Positions 1 to 10,294 of a stretch of 64,000 nucleotides of DNA are shown here, one piece after another. The notes beneath the pieces were generated by a model that saw only the letters and a program-made list of their open reading frames with translations, was not told the DNA's origin and did not search any database. The position numbers and the translations under genes are program-made. This DNA is from Isochrysis galbana (taxonomy: Eukaryota > Haptophyta > Isochrysidales > Isochrysidaceae). Where the stretch lies: positions 1,086,979 through 1,150,978 of the forward strand of contig CM030934.1 in assembly GCA_018136815.1 (NCBI GenBank). The letters run 5' to 3'. Position 1 is the first letter of the stretch; the number at the start of each line of letters is the position of its first letter.

Positions 1-199
1 AGCAGAAACTGCGCTGGGCGAGTAGTGGCGCGCCGACGCGTATATGGGTATGGGAGATGTAGACCAACTGTTACTATTACACTATTACATGCATGCAGGC
101 CCAGTTGCAACTGCAAAGGCAGCCCTGATCCCATCCACAATGCTACTCTCCTAAGGCGGAGTTGTGTGCTCAGACTCACGCTCTCATTCTCACTCACTC

Positions 200-480
200 T
201 CACTCTAATCGTTCGACAATGCGGTCCGTCGTTGGCGCCTGCGCCCAATCTCCCCGGAGCTCTGGCCGGCAGGGGAATGACGCCACGCCGTATGCGCTCG
301 AGATCCTCGGCGCCGAGCCTCTTCTCCCAGTGGTCCATGCGCCGCCGGTCCACCCCAAACTCCGCGGCCCATTGGGCCTTGGAGCATAACACCGAGCGAT
401 CAGTGTCGGGGTGGTACCAGCACACAATGGCCTTACAGGCCCTCTCCCTGACGCCCTCCGCCGCCGTGGCGCGCTGGGGG
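200..480 (-). other. Possible coding remnant, unrecognised
   Basis: One minus-strand frame across this stretch reads like real protein rather than GC-rich noise. It contains CWYHPDTDRSVL followed by AAEFGVDRRRMDHWEKRL, which resembles a helix-turn-helix segment. The open frame continues in both directions without an obvious start or splice site, and I do not recognise the family. It could be the edge of a gene or transposase lying outside the window, or chance. The remaining bases from 481 to about 750 show nothing I can name. Confidence 0.2.
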
Positions 481-754
481 CCTGCGTATGATATGGACGG
501 CCCCGCATAGCGCCGCTCGCGCTGCGCGGGCTCCGCGCCCGCCCCGCCAGGGGTGCGAAGGACGCTGGCGACATCATCGACGTCGTCGCCGCCAGAAGTC
601 GCGTTCCGTCAAAAGAGGGCCAGCTGATTTTTTTGTCATCCATATGTGCTTGTTTTCTTTTTGGGTAGCCACAATAATATTATTATTACAAAGCTCATCA
701 CGCTCCCCCGCTCTCACACACGCGGTAACTCCCAGCTACGCGGGCTGAGTTTTC

Positions 755-1536
755 ATCTTCTTCGTCTTTTTCAACTAAGTTTATACTTGGTTGACCCATG
801 GGGGGGCACGAGCCCCCCCCCCTCTCCACTCCTCCCCTGCCATGGGGGAGGAACCACCCATCCTCCTGGCACGCCTGATGGCTTGCCAGGAGGCCACTGC
901 CCTACTGACCCACTCCCTTCCCCACAGGCTCGCCCCATTCGCCCATCCTGGCCCCTCGTGACCAGCCCATTGCTCCAACCCCCCTCCCCCCCTGGTCGAC
1001 AGGCAGACAGGTGCAGATTGGGGGCCCCAGAGGCTCAGGAGCGCCAGCGAGGGAGAGGCAGGGGAGGCCAGGGCCCAGTCCCAGCCTCCTCTGCCCCCAG
1101 AGCTGGCCTCCAGGAGCCTCCAGGGGTCGCCAGGGGCAGCTGGAGGCCTGCCGCAGGCGCGCCATCGCGCGTGCCGCAGGAGAGGGGAGAGAGAGCGCGG
1201 AGAAGGGGGTGGGCGGAGCGAGAGCTCCGCTCACCGAAAAATAGGTAAGTCCCGCACCTGTTTACAGGATAAGTCGGGGCTGAGACCGCCGCCCACTCGG
1301 AGACACAGGAGGAAGGGGGGAATGATCACCGGGGGGGGCGCGGGCCACCGGACCATATCTAAGCCCTTCACCCCTATCCCCCTAGTAGTGCACGGGGGAG
1401 TCGCCTTATGGCGGGGGGAGAAGGGCCGGGGAAGTGGGGGTGTAGAAAGTTTCCTACGTGAGTAGAAAGTAGAGGGTCCACGGCCGCGTGTGCGGTGAGA
1501 CTATTAAAAGGTTTATTTATCTTCTTCGTCTTTTTC
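755..1536 (+). mobile_element. Retroposon copy A with 17-18 bp target duplication
   Basis: The insert begins at about 772 with CAACTAAGTTTATACTTGG and ends near 1518 with an AT-rich tail (attaaaaggtttattt). The flanks carry the same 18 bases, atcttcttcgtctttttc, at 755-772 and 1519-1536; the last base may belong to the insert. A long target duplication with an AT-rich 3' end is what target-primed reverse transcription leaves. The first 470 bp match copies at 20952, 21479, 40710 (diverged) and 58465 (minus strand). The second part (about 1246-1515) matches 20650-20951 in reverse. No protein domain is visible, so I treat it as non-autonomous. Confidence 0.75.
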
Positions 1537-1682
1537 TCACATACACCCGCAGGGCGAGCAACGCATGGTTGGGTGGCAGGGCAACCTCTCGTAGTCGGAG
1601 GCATCGCGGGAGGGGGGGGGGGGGTCTGCGTTCTCCCGCCTCCCGCCAACAGTGCCGTTCCCATGCGACTCCGCTCCTGGGG

Positions 1683-2033
1683 AGGCTTCAAGCGGAGACC
1701 AACACCCTCAAAGGGGCTATGGAGCGCCTACGGTCATTCCTTGCCGCGGCAGAGGCGAGGGAGGGGCTTCTCCGGGATCAAGTTGAAGTTGGGTTCAAAG
1801 CCCTGACTCAGCTACTCCAATCCCGCCAAGAGCCCGCTCCAAGTCCGTCCATGGATCGGACCGAAGCGGCGGCGGATTCTGCTAGGCCGGCTCAGAGGGG
1901 ACCATCCATATCCATGGAAGAGCCTCCTGCTCTAGACCCAAAAGGCCACGCCTCTCCGGCTACTAGGGTTCCACGGTCGGCGTACCCAACCTCTAAATCG
2001 GACTCCCGCCGCCAGGATCAGAGCCCTTACCAC
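1683..2033 (+). pseudogene. Ty3/gypsy gag fragment
   Basis: The translated plus strand matches the N-terminal part of the gypsy-2 gag at 34337-35581 almost residue for residue: LQAETNTLKGAMERLR, then AEAREGLLRDQVEVGFKALT, then the proline-rich segment with SMDRTEAAADSARP. The first part is a predicted coiled coil. Homology starts abruptly near 1683 and stops near 2033, just after the Q(D/R)QS segment, and no other part of the element is present. It is an orphan fragment of the same family, on the opposite strand to both long gypsy elements. Bases 2034-2620 hold nothing I recognise. Confidence 0.8.
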
Positions 2034-2634
2034 CCTTGAGCGTCGACGCGCGCGCTGGTGTCATGGAGATTGCGGTGACCTCTCGGCGGGGGTACCACGT
2101 TAGAACTTATAGCGTCGTATGACATCTTGTTAGCTAGCATTCCTAGCCACATACACCGGACGAGCCATGCGCCAACCGCGCACACCCCCATCGCGGGGTA
2201 GGGGCTCCGTTGCCGTCGAAGGGCTTCGGTCCCGCAGCACTAAGGTTATACTAACGCAACAATAAAACTCTGACGAGAATCCCGAGTACGAGCAGTGAGT
2301 GTTACGTAGATCGCGACAAGTACTCCAATTCATACTCGCTCCGCGCCGCTCGCATCGCTCATCGCTGGCTCGCAGGCGCTCTTCGGCCGTCCGGCGTAGG
2401 CGGAGGCTCGGCGGCGGGATGAGTGACGCAGCGAAATTACTACACTTGATGCACCCTGGCCCGCGACGACCTCAGCGACCGCCGCCACGCTCATTCCAGC
2501 CTACCAGCCCAACGCGCTCGTGCCGCAGGCTGCCGCAGACAATAGCTCCCCGGTCAGGCGGCCGGTGGGCCGGCCGGTTGGGCGGACGGCAAGTGTGCGC
2601 GAGATCCTCCGGATCGCGCAGCAGAGTGGTGATT

Positions 2635-2842
2635 CAGGATCATTCCTCGCTGCTGTCCACTCTGCAGCCCGAGGAAGCGGAAGAAGCTAGGCAGCTTTGC
2701 TATAGCGCCGTCGAGACGTGCCTTGATGTCTATGGCGATGTTGACCAAAATACACTTGTTGCGCTCAACAACCTGTCGGCGCTCCTGTGTGCGTGCGGTG
2801 ACTTGAGCGCTGCTCTAGAGCACTGCCTCAAAGCGTGCCGTG
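2635..2842 (+). CDS. TPR-repeat protein, partial (runs into assembly gap)
   Basis: The reading frame gives AEEARQLCYSAVETCLDVYG followed by TLVALNNLSALLCACGDLSA and ALEHCLKACR. This is the helix pair of a tetratricopeptide repeat of the kinesin-light-chain type (LNNLA..L...G....A). The frame is cut by the 100-N gap at 2843. Just upstream a second frame contains SVREILRIAQQSGD and looks equally coding, so either a frameshift or an exon border lies near 2630-2680; I therefore do not assign a start. TPR proteins are scaffolds, and nothing here narrows the partner. Confidence 0.5.
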
Positions 2843-2942
2843 NNNNNNNNNNNNNNNNNNNNNNNNNNNNNNNNNNNNNNNNNNNNNNNNNNNNNNNNNN
2901 NNNNNNNNNNNNNNNNNNNNNNNNNNNNNNNNNNNNNNNNNN
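2843..2942. other. Assembly gap (100 N)
   Basis: Exactly 100 unknown bases, the usual placeholder for a scaffold join of unknown size. Genes on its two sides should not be assumed adjacent. Confidence 0.99.
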
Positions 2943-3075
2943 AAAAGAGTAAGCAAGGACGAAGGAGAGTAAGCAACCCGTCACTTCAGTCATTTGCTCT
3001 GTTGAGAAGGTGACTGTCTTGGTCAAGAGCGGGAAGCAATCCAGGAACGCTCCTTAGAGCTCACCTCAGCATGCA

Positions 3076-3393
3076 TCACATGCTACCATCCAGGAGGGCA
3101 CGCACCGGCAGCTTCGGGCGGAGCACAACCTTAATCTCTGAGTGGGCCTTGATCGCATAGTCGCGCAGGAGTTTGGATGGCTCTAGTACCTTGCCCCAGT
3201 AATGCAGTTCAAGCGGCTGGCGTGGCGAGGCGTTCGTAATGTCGTAGCAAAGGCCTATCAACGCCTTAACACTGCACTCTTCAGGTAAGTCTTGAGTGAC
3301 GACGCGTTCTTCCATGCGCCCTTCCTCATCAAGCGCTCGGTATTTTACCTTGACCTGCGCCGGCGAGGTGGGTGGCTCCATGTACTTGCTCAT
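3076..3393 (-). CDS. Ubiquitin-like domain protein, 105 aa
   Basis: The frame starts at an ATG at 3391-3393 (MSKYMEPPTSPAQVKVKYRA) and ends at TGA 3076-3078. Nearly the whole protein is one beta-grasp fold: a VKVKYRALDEEGR strand pair, a helix around CSVKALIGLCYDIT, then LELHYWGKVLEPSKLLRDYA, which matches the 'G..L....TL.DYNI' turn of ubiquitin-like domains, and a last strand SEIKVVLRPK. There is no C-terminal Gly-Gly, so it is unlikely to be conjugated and is more likely a binding domain. The frame is open upstream to 3570, but that part is pyrimidine-rich and looks like leader. No precise orthologue is recognised. Confidence 0.65.
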   Translation of the reverse strand: MSKYMEPPTSPAQVKVKYRALDEEGRMEERVVTQDLPEECSVKALIGLCYDITNASPRQPLELHYWGKVLEPSKLLRDYAIKAHSEIKVVLRPKLPVRALLDGSM

Positions 3394-3570
3394 CTCTCCG
3401 GTCGAGACAAGGCGGCCGGCAGTTGGTGGTAGCGGGAGGGAGTGAGGAGAGAAAGGGAATAAATAAGAAAAGAGATCTGAGAAAGAGAGAAAGTGAATCT
3501 GCGTGCTATTCATAGCAACACGTATTGTGCTTGCTGCTGAGAAGTTGTCACTTGGGCCCGGCCCACCCAA

Positions 3571-4289
3571 ATTTGGCTGCTAAAATTCGCCAGTATTGCT
3601 ACAACTTTCGGACAGCTGGGCCCAAATTTCGCTCGAATTTCGCTCGAAAATTTTCAGCGCGCCTTGCGCGCATGTTGGACAACGAAACATACATTCATGC
3701 GTAGAGACATATACTTATGTATGTGTTAACCCCCCGGATATAATAAAACAACTGAGCGTTAGTACCACTTCTCCCACTAGCCCGGTACTATCACGACACC
3801 CCTCAGCGCACCTGCCCGCACGCCTTGAAAAAAAAAACCTTTTAATTTTCTCGCCACGCGCGCGGCTACGGGGTTGTCTATTGTAGCCACGCCCAGATCC
3901 CTTCCTCTCCTCTCCCTTCCCGCCTTGCGGCAACTCCCCTCGTGCTCTACATAGGGGCCCGGGTCGTGGGGGGGGCTGGGTCGGGCGGGGTGCACCGGCC
4001 CTCAGTGGTCTGTCCTCGCCTTCCTCCTGTGCCTCTGGGTGGCCGGTTTCTTGCTGCTGTGTGTCAGAGCAAGGCTCATCTCACTCTTGGTGATGGCCTG
4101 CGAGGGGCGCGCCGGCAGCTAGCGCGGAGTGCGGTTCTTGCGGGGAGCTCATGGAGCTTTCCTCGGGGTGACTACGGGCATGGTGATCGACGCACGACGC
4201 ACGACGCACGGAGGGCGTGGAAGTGTGGAGGAGGCTTGTGGGAGGTGGTGGCAGGCGACTGGGGGTGGCTCAGGCGCGTGCTTGGCTTG
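3571..4289. other. Non-coding stretch between the ubiquitin-like gene and gypsy-1
   Basis: No frame here looks coding. Visible items are a cluster of AAATTTCGCTCGAA-type repeats at 3625-3655, similar to AT motifs at 45990-46110 and 46770-46850, and a short tandem of gacgcac at about 4191-4214. Confidence 0.5.
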
Positions 4290-5408
4290 TATTGACTCGT
4301 TGACTCGGGTTAGACTCGGGAACTCGGGGGGACTCGCTTGGGAACACGGTGGGACTCGACGAAGTTCCTACAAAATCACTCACAAGAAACCAAACCAAAG
4401 CCTTGGGCTCAGAAAACTAACGTAAACACTCCGGAATCATACGATAAACAAACCCTCCCGCGCGGCGAAGGCTGAGTCGGATCGCTCGTCATGCGCGAGA
4501 AATACGGAAAGAGAGCGCAAACTACGCACGAAGGGTTCAACTATCGTTAAAGTGAACTCGTCCGCTGAAGCCAACGCGGAGGGTCGAGGAGAGATCCAAA
4601 TCGCGCGGGGGAGAAGGCGATGTGCGGAGAGACCTTCTAGACAAGCGACGAGCAAGGGGCGACGAAACAAGACGCGAGACGCGAGGCGCGTGCCATTCGT
4701 TCTTCCTTTCTTTCACCGAAACGCGCGAAACTAACATTAAACATCGGTGCCCCTCCGCGAGATCGCGAAGAAGAACGGACGAGATGGAGGCAATCATCGA
4801 AGGAACGCGAGAGGAATCGAAGCGAGGGGGGGGAACAACGACGGCCGGAGGAAACGAACCGCGCGCGGGGAGAAGAACCTCGCGCGGGGGGGATAATATA
4901 ACGGCCGGAGGCGACGGACGGCACGCCGAGGGAAAGAACCTGCCGCGGGGGGGGCGAGGGACCGAGGGCACGGCGGGGCAGCGTGGGAGGGCGTGAGGCC
5001 GATCTCGGAGCGAGATCGCGTCCTTTCCCTCGCGGAGCGCGGAGAGACCCCCACGAGATATCTTGGGACCGGAGAATGTTTTGGACGAATCTTCTGCCGT
5101 CGGCCGAGGAGAGGCGGACGGAGAGAGAGAGAGAGAGAGAGTCTCGCAGAGCGACTGCAGAAGAGAAGTCGAAGTCATGCCGGTTTATTACCTTAAACGA
5201 GCCAACAATTATAGTAACAGCAAAAACAAAATTCGAATCGCAAATTTCGAGACCAAAACTGCAAACCTGGACTTGAGACCATGGGGAATCCGAATCTGTG
5301 TGTCTTGTGCGTCAGTGGCAACACGGGGAACTGTTCAATTGTAATTGTGAGCGCGTACCTTACACGAATATTCATGCCTACAGCCTTCAGATGGGCAGGA
5401 ATACAACA
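4290..5408 (-). repeat. 3' LTR of gypsy-1 with adjoining polypurine tract
   Basis: The right edge is defined by comparison with gypsy-2: both have '...ACA' followed by CCCCCGACT(T/A)A and a conserved block ending gacgtctcccgatgtcgagc. On the minus strand this is a G-rich polypurine tract followed by TGTTGTATTCC, the start of the LTR. The left edge is uncertain and placed near 4290, where the actcggg-rich sequence begins. A ga microsatellite near 5121-5140 sits at the same relative place as the one in the gypsy-2 LTR. Confidence 0.5.
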
Positions 5409-5748
5409 CCCCCGACTTAAATCGAGACGTCTCCCGATGTCGAGCCAAGAGAGTTCATTTAACCATACGAGACGAGAGACCTAGAGGAGGAGGATTAACC
5501 CATGGATCCAAAGCGAGCACAAAATCGGCAGCTTAGCGCGGCGGCCCCCGATTTCGTACGCCACGTCCTACCACGTTCTCCCTTTTACAGGAGTTTTGCT
5601 CGGGCAGTTGCGCTGGGTCAGGCGCTGACGCGACGCTAATCATCCACTTCCGGTCGACTTAGCGCTACGAACGTGAACGAGAACGGGTACGACTTGAAGG
5701 CAGATCAGGAGGAATACGATTGACTCTTGAACTCGACGTGGAACTTGA

Positions 5749-6000
5749 TTAGACTGGGCACTTGAACTTGGACTTGAAGAGGAGTCTACAGGGAGTGAGC
5801 TTGGGGTTGAACCGGACGGCGTCGAAAGTGGTGTCGTACGACTCAACTAGATCAGCACAACGCCGAAGCAACTCAATTCGAGACTCCCAAGTAGCTTCAG
5901 AACGAGGATAGCCGCGCCATTTGACGAGATACTTGAATGAAACTCCATCGCCCTTGCGATCGAGTAACTCTTCGACCAATACTCATCTCCAGCGAGCGGA
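5749..6000 (-). pseudogene. gypsy-1 pol: C-terminal chromodomain
   Basis: The frame reads MVEELLDRKGDGVSFKYLVK, then WRGYPRSEATWESRIELLRR. This is a chromodomain: hydrophobic strand, YLVKWRGY core with aromatic residues, and the TWE motif before the C-terminal helix. Chromodomains at integrase C termini tether chromovirus integration to modified histone H3. The preceding part (conserved integrase tail, VHISNLRPYF at about 6030) lies in another frame, so the segment is disconnected by mutation. Confidence 0.8.
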
Positions 6001-6520
6001 GACGAATCGGTGACGGTGAAGTACGGACGGAGATTGGAAATGTGAACTTCATCCTTGACTTGACGATTTTCGAGATCGCGTAGACGGTAGCGAGTAGCCG
6101 AGATGCTTCTTCTACTCGGTAGGGACCGGAGTAGAGATACTGAAGTTTGTTGGCGTGGCCAGGGATTCGACGACAAACTCTGTCTCCTGGTTTGAAGGTG
6201 ACACCGAGTTTAGACTTTTGAGAGGCGGAGCGCATCGATTCGCGTTGGGCTTCTTGAGTACTTTCGAGGGCGGAACGCCACGACTCGAGAAGCTTCTTAT
6301 TGAGCTCGGTGGCGTAATGACGGCATCGGACGGAGGCCTAGATGGAAGCAACTCGAGACAGGAGCAGGGTCAGCAAGTTGAGCTGGAAGACGAAGCTCCC
6401 GACCAAACAAGATAGCCGCGGGTGACTTGGGTACGACGCGACCGGCGGTCGCTCGCATAGACATGAGAAGAAACGGAAGGTGATCGACCCAATGGGCGCC
6501 GCCTTCATTGGAGACTCGAG

Positions 6521-7130
6521 TCATCGTGAGGAGAGTTTGTTGAGCTTTTCCACTAGCCCTACGCCTTCGTGGCGATAGGCTTCAGTAGTGCTCAAGTCCG
6601 TGCCGGTCGCTTTGAGAATTAGGTCCACTAATCGAGAGCAAAGATTCGAGCCGGCGTCGGTTCGAAGTTGGCGAGGGACTCCATAACGAGATACGATGAG
6701 ACGCATGAAGACGTCTAGACATTTCGCGGACGAGGGGTTACCGTTGCAAGGCTCAGCTTCAATCCAACGAGAGAGAGAATCGACGAAAACAATCAGCTTG
6801 TCAAAACCGGAGCGGCCGGATACGAAATCGTGAGTGGGAGCCATCGAAAGAATATCGCAATAGACGACGTCGAAAGGATAAGATCCGATGGAAAGACCGG
6901 ATGGATGGGCGAGCGGTCGCGGTAACGGTTTGCCAAGAGTGCATTCGTGGCACTCTCGAACGTATTCCGATACAGAGGCGGACAAGCCAGGCCAGTACAC
7001 TCGAGTACGAAGTAGGGTAGACATCCTTGTCGCACCTGGGTGACCAAGGTGGTCATGGTAGGCGCGGAGGTACGTGTCACGAAGGGACTCCGGAATGTAT
7101 AAACGAAGAGGAGCCTCTTCCGCTTCTGAG
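6521..7130 (-). pseudogene. gypsy-1 pol: integrase
   Basis: From about 7130 leftward the minus strand encodes a zinc-binding HHCC region (histidines in YHDHLGHPG, cysteines in ECHEC) and the DDE core: the first D in FDVVYCDILSM, the second in LRTDAGSN, and the E in GVGLVEKLN. All three catalytic residues can be seen. A frameshift at about 6520 separates it from the rest of the integrase C terminus, which is recognisable in another frame as far as the chromodomain. Confidence 0.8.
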
Positions 7131-7195
7131 GAGCGGCAGTAGAGTAGGCCATCGCGAAGGAGGAATCGGAACTTTTCTTCGACGAGGAGCTAGAG

Positions 7196-8587
7196 TCAGG
7201 AACAGAGACCGGACGGCGGTGATCGAAGATTGAGCTTTCGAAAGGATCGACTCGAATTCAGCAAGGATCGAGCTAGCGAGCTCGTCGGTAGAGAGCGCTT
7301 GACGCAATTCGTCGGCGTGAGGCACGCCCACATCGAGATACGAGGAGGTAATTGACTCCGAAGATTCCGATGCTTGACGAGTGAGCCTATCGTTTGCTTG
7401 TTGGCGGCGAGCGGTGAGGTGGATGAAGTAACCGCGGCGGCAACTATGTCGTGAATTTCGGAAGAATCGAAAGAATGGACGTCACTCTCCTCGAGATGGA
7501 GAGGATCGTGATCGTGCTCGAGAGCAACTAGGCGGGATAAGCCGTCGGCGTCCCAGTGAGTGACTCCAGGTTTGTGCACGACGTCGAATCGATATTCGGC
7601 TAGCTTCAGGACCCATCGCATGAGGCGCGAGGCTGGACCACCGGTGACTTGATCTTTCATCGTGTGAAGCCAGCGCAAAGCTGAATGGTCTACGACGAGG
7701 GTGAAGTGGCGACCCCAAAGATAAGGCCTCCAATTTCGGATCGATTCTAGCGCTGCTAGAAGTTCGATTTCAGTAACTGTCCAATGGCGCTCAGCCGGAC
7801 TCAAACTACGACCGTAGTATGCAACAACGCGCTCTCTCCCTTCGTCGTCTTTCTGAGCAAGGACGCCGGCGATGCCGAGCTTGCTAGCACCGTCGGTCTT
7901 AACGAGGAAAGGACGGTCGTCTCGAGGAGGTGCGAGTACGGGTTCTTCACAGATAGCTTGCTTGAGATCTTCGATAGCCTGGCGACAGGCTTCTGTTTGC
8001 GACTCGACCGGGACATCGCACCCTTTCCGCGTGAGAGCGGTTAACGGCGCTGCACGGATCGCAAAACGGCGTACAAAACGGCGGTAGTACGAGCACAGTC
8101 CAAGGAAAGAACGGACGGCTTCGATAGAGTTGATTTGGGTAGGGTCGATTTTCGAGACGGCTTCCACTTTCTTGGGATCCATCCGAAGACCTTCACGCGA
8201 AACAACGTGGCCGAGATATTCAGCCGAGGTGGCAAAGAAAACGCATTTCGACATCTTGCAAGTGAGGCCCGCCCAGATGAGACGTTCCAAGACAAGATCA
8301 AGACGGTGTAACATTTGTTGGAATGACGACTCTTCCCTGGCCTGCAGCGAGTCACCTACGCCTGTCGACCAGGCGCCGACATCATCCAAGTATGGCATAC
8401 AAATCTCCCATGCCAGCCCACCGAGAACGGCGTCCATGAGGCGGCACATATACGAGGGACCGGATTGAACACCAAAAGGCAAGTAATTGAACTCGTACTT
8501 GCCGCGATGAGTAGTGAACGCGGTGATATGTTTATCGGACTCTTTGATCGGTATACCCAGAAACCAGATGCCAGGTCCAGGGTGCAA
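7196..8587 (-). pseudogene. gypsy-1 pol: reverse transcriptase (C part) and RNase H
   Basis: The frame covers the reverse-transcriptase palm and thumb with the catalytic YLDD motif (CMPYLDDVGAWS), then GLRMDPKKVEAV and the connection. The RNase H domain follows, with the first acidic residue in LVKTDGASKLGIAG, E in TEIELLAAL and D in VVDHSALRW. The tail HWDADGLSRL is typical of Ty3/gypsy. The N-terminal palm lies in the neighbouring frame; the frameshift is near 8580, within LDLASGFWG. Confidence 0.85.
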
Positions 8588-10194
8588 AGGAATAGAGAAT
8601 CGAGGTTGCCTTGGCCGGACGACAATCGGTCGATGGCTTCTACCGTGAGGGGAAGAGGGCTGTCCTCTAGACGAAGCTTGGAGTTGACGTCGCGATAATC
8701 TACGCAGAAACGTACGGAGCCATCCTTCTTAGTGACTAGCACGACTCGAGAGGCCCACGACGAATTTGATTTCCTAATGATGCCCGCGGACTCCATCTTG
8801 CAAACTTCGTCCTCTATGATCTTCTCACCCTCTCGTCCAACTCTAGACGGTGCGTGGCGGTGAGCTTCGGCTCCAGGGTTGAGCGGTAGCTCTACCTCCA
8901 TCACGTGAGTGTGATTCGGGTTGGTCGGATCAATTGCGAAAGCAGCGATACGTCGGGCCAGTAGACGACGAACTTGTTCACGTTGGGGCATCGAGAGACG
9001 GCCCTCGGGGTCGATCTTGGCTGCCTCGAGGAGCTTGCGTTGGTCCTCGTTGAGCGACTCAATCACATCCGGCGAGTTATTGTCACCGACGCGGTGATAA
9101 GTTCCAGCGTGAATCTTGAATCGAACCTGTAGCGAAGCTACAGGATGGAACGACGGAAGGTGTAGTGGTTTGGGGTCAGTATTGGCCACCGTAACCGCGA
9201 TGGTGTGGTCGGATTTCGGCCTCTCTACTTGAGGGATGACGAGCGGAGAGCTGTCAATAGTCTCGCGTGTAGGGAGTCGGTCCACGAGCATGGCGCAGTC
9301 TTCGTGTTCTCGAAGAGCTAGCGGAATTCGGACGTGAAACGTCGCCCGATGATAGGCCGGGATCGTGATAGGTTCATGGGTATATAGGAGGTACTCGGAG
9401 CCACAAGACGCCGGCGCTTTGGCGGCAAACTCATCGGCCGTGTTGAAGAGCGGCTCGGAGACTAGCTGGTTGTCGTTTTCGGCGGCTTGCGGCCCTCGGA
9501 AGAAGTCAGTCGTGATTGGGTTCGCGGAGGTCGGACAGATCTGTGCACAAGTCATGCTGACAGGGACCACCGCTATCGGTGACGTCGAGACGCGAAAGAT
9601 CGGCGGAGCGTCGGGGCTTGGACTGCCGTCAACCTCAAGAGAAGCCACCGTGGATGGAGCACCGAGTGAGATAGAGCCTTCCGCGCTGTCGGAGGCGAGC
9701 TGAATCGAAGCGGCGTGCGTAGCTAAGAAGTCGTTCCCGAGCAGCAGCATCGGGTTGCCTTCAATCACCATGAACGTATGACGAAAGAGAAATCCACCGA
9801 CGGAGAAAACGATTCGAGCCTTGCCTCGCGTGATAAGAGGTAGGCCGTCCGGACCGTGAAGCGGTGTCACTACGGCTTGCGGCAGCCGCTCGACGCATGC
9901 GTCGTTGGGTAGGCTGGACAAGAGGGAAGTGGTCACGACCGACGGGCCAGCTCCGGTGTCAGCGAGTGTGCTGTTGACCGTGAGGGCGGAGTCGGCTAAG
10001 ATTACTCCTTCTTTGCCGGCAGCCTCGCCGGAGCGGCAGACCATTAGATCTCGAACATATAGACAATGCCTTGGGTAGGCAGATGGTAGGGTATCCACGA
10101 CGCTCTCCGGCCGGTGCGCGGTCACGTGTGCAATGGTGTCGGACAGGGACGGGGTTGGTCGCCAGCGTCGTTGCTCGGGTGAATTCGTCGTCAA
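8356..10194 (-). pseudogene. gypsy-1 pol: aspartic protease and N-terminal reverse transcriptase
   Basis: The protease carries the active-site motif in NSTLADTGAGPSVV (DTG) and the flap and C-terminal strand in MLLLGNDFLATH. The linker is followed by reverse transcriptase from IRKSNSSWASRVVLV and KDGSVRFCVDYRDVNSKLR to TLDLASGFW. Translation then leaves the domain at the frameshift near 8580. The segment runs on from the methyltransferase-containing frame, with another frameshift near 10300. Confidence 0.85.
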
Positions 10195-10294
10195 ACTGGT
10201 CGTCGTCTCTTCGGGTACTCCGACTGCCGCTATCGTGGCAGAGGGCCTAGAGGGGTCGTCCTCGTTGGTAGCGGTACAGGGTGATAGCTTGGGA

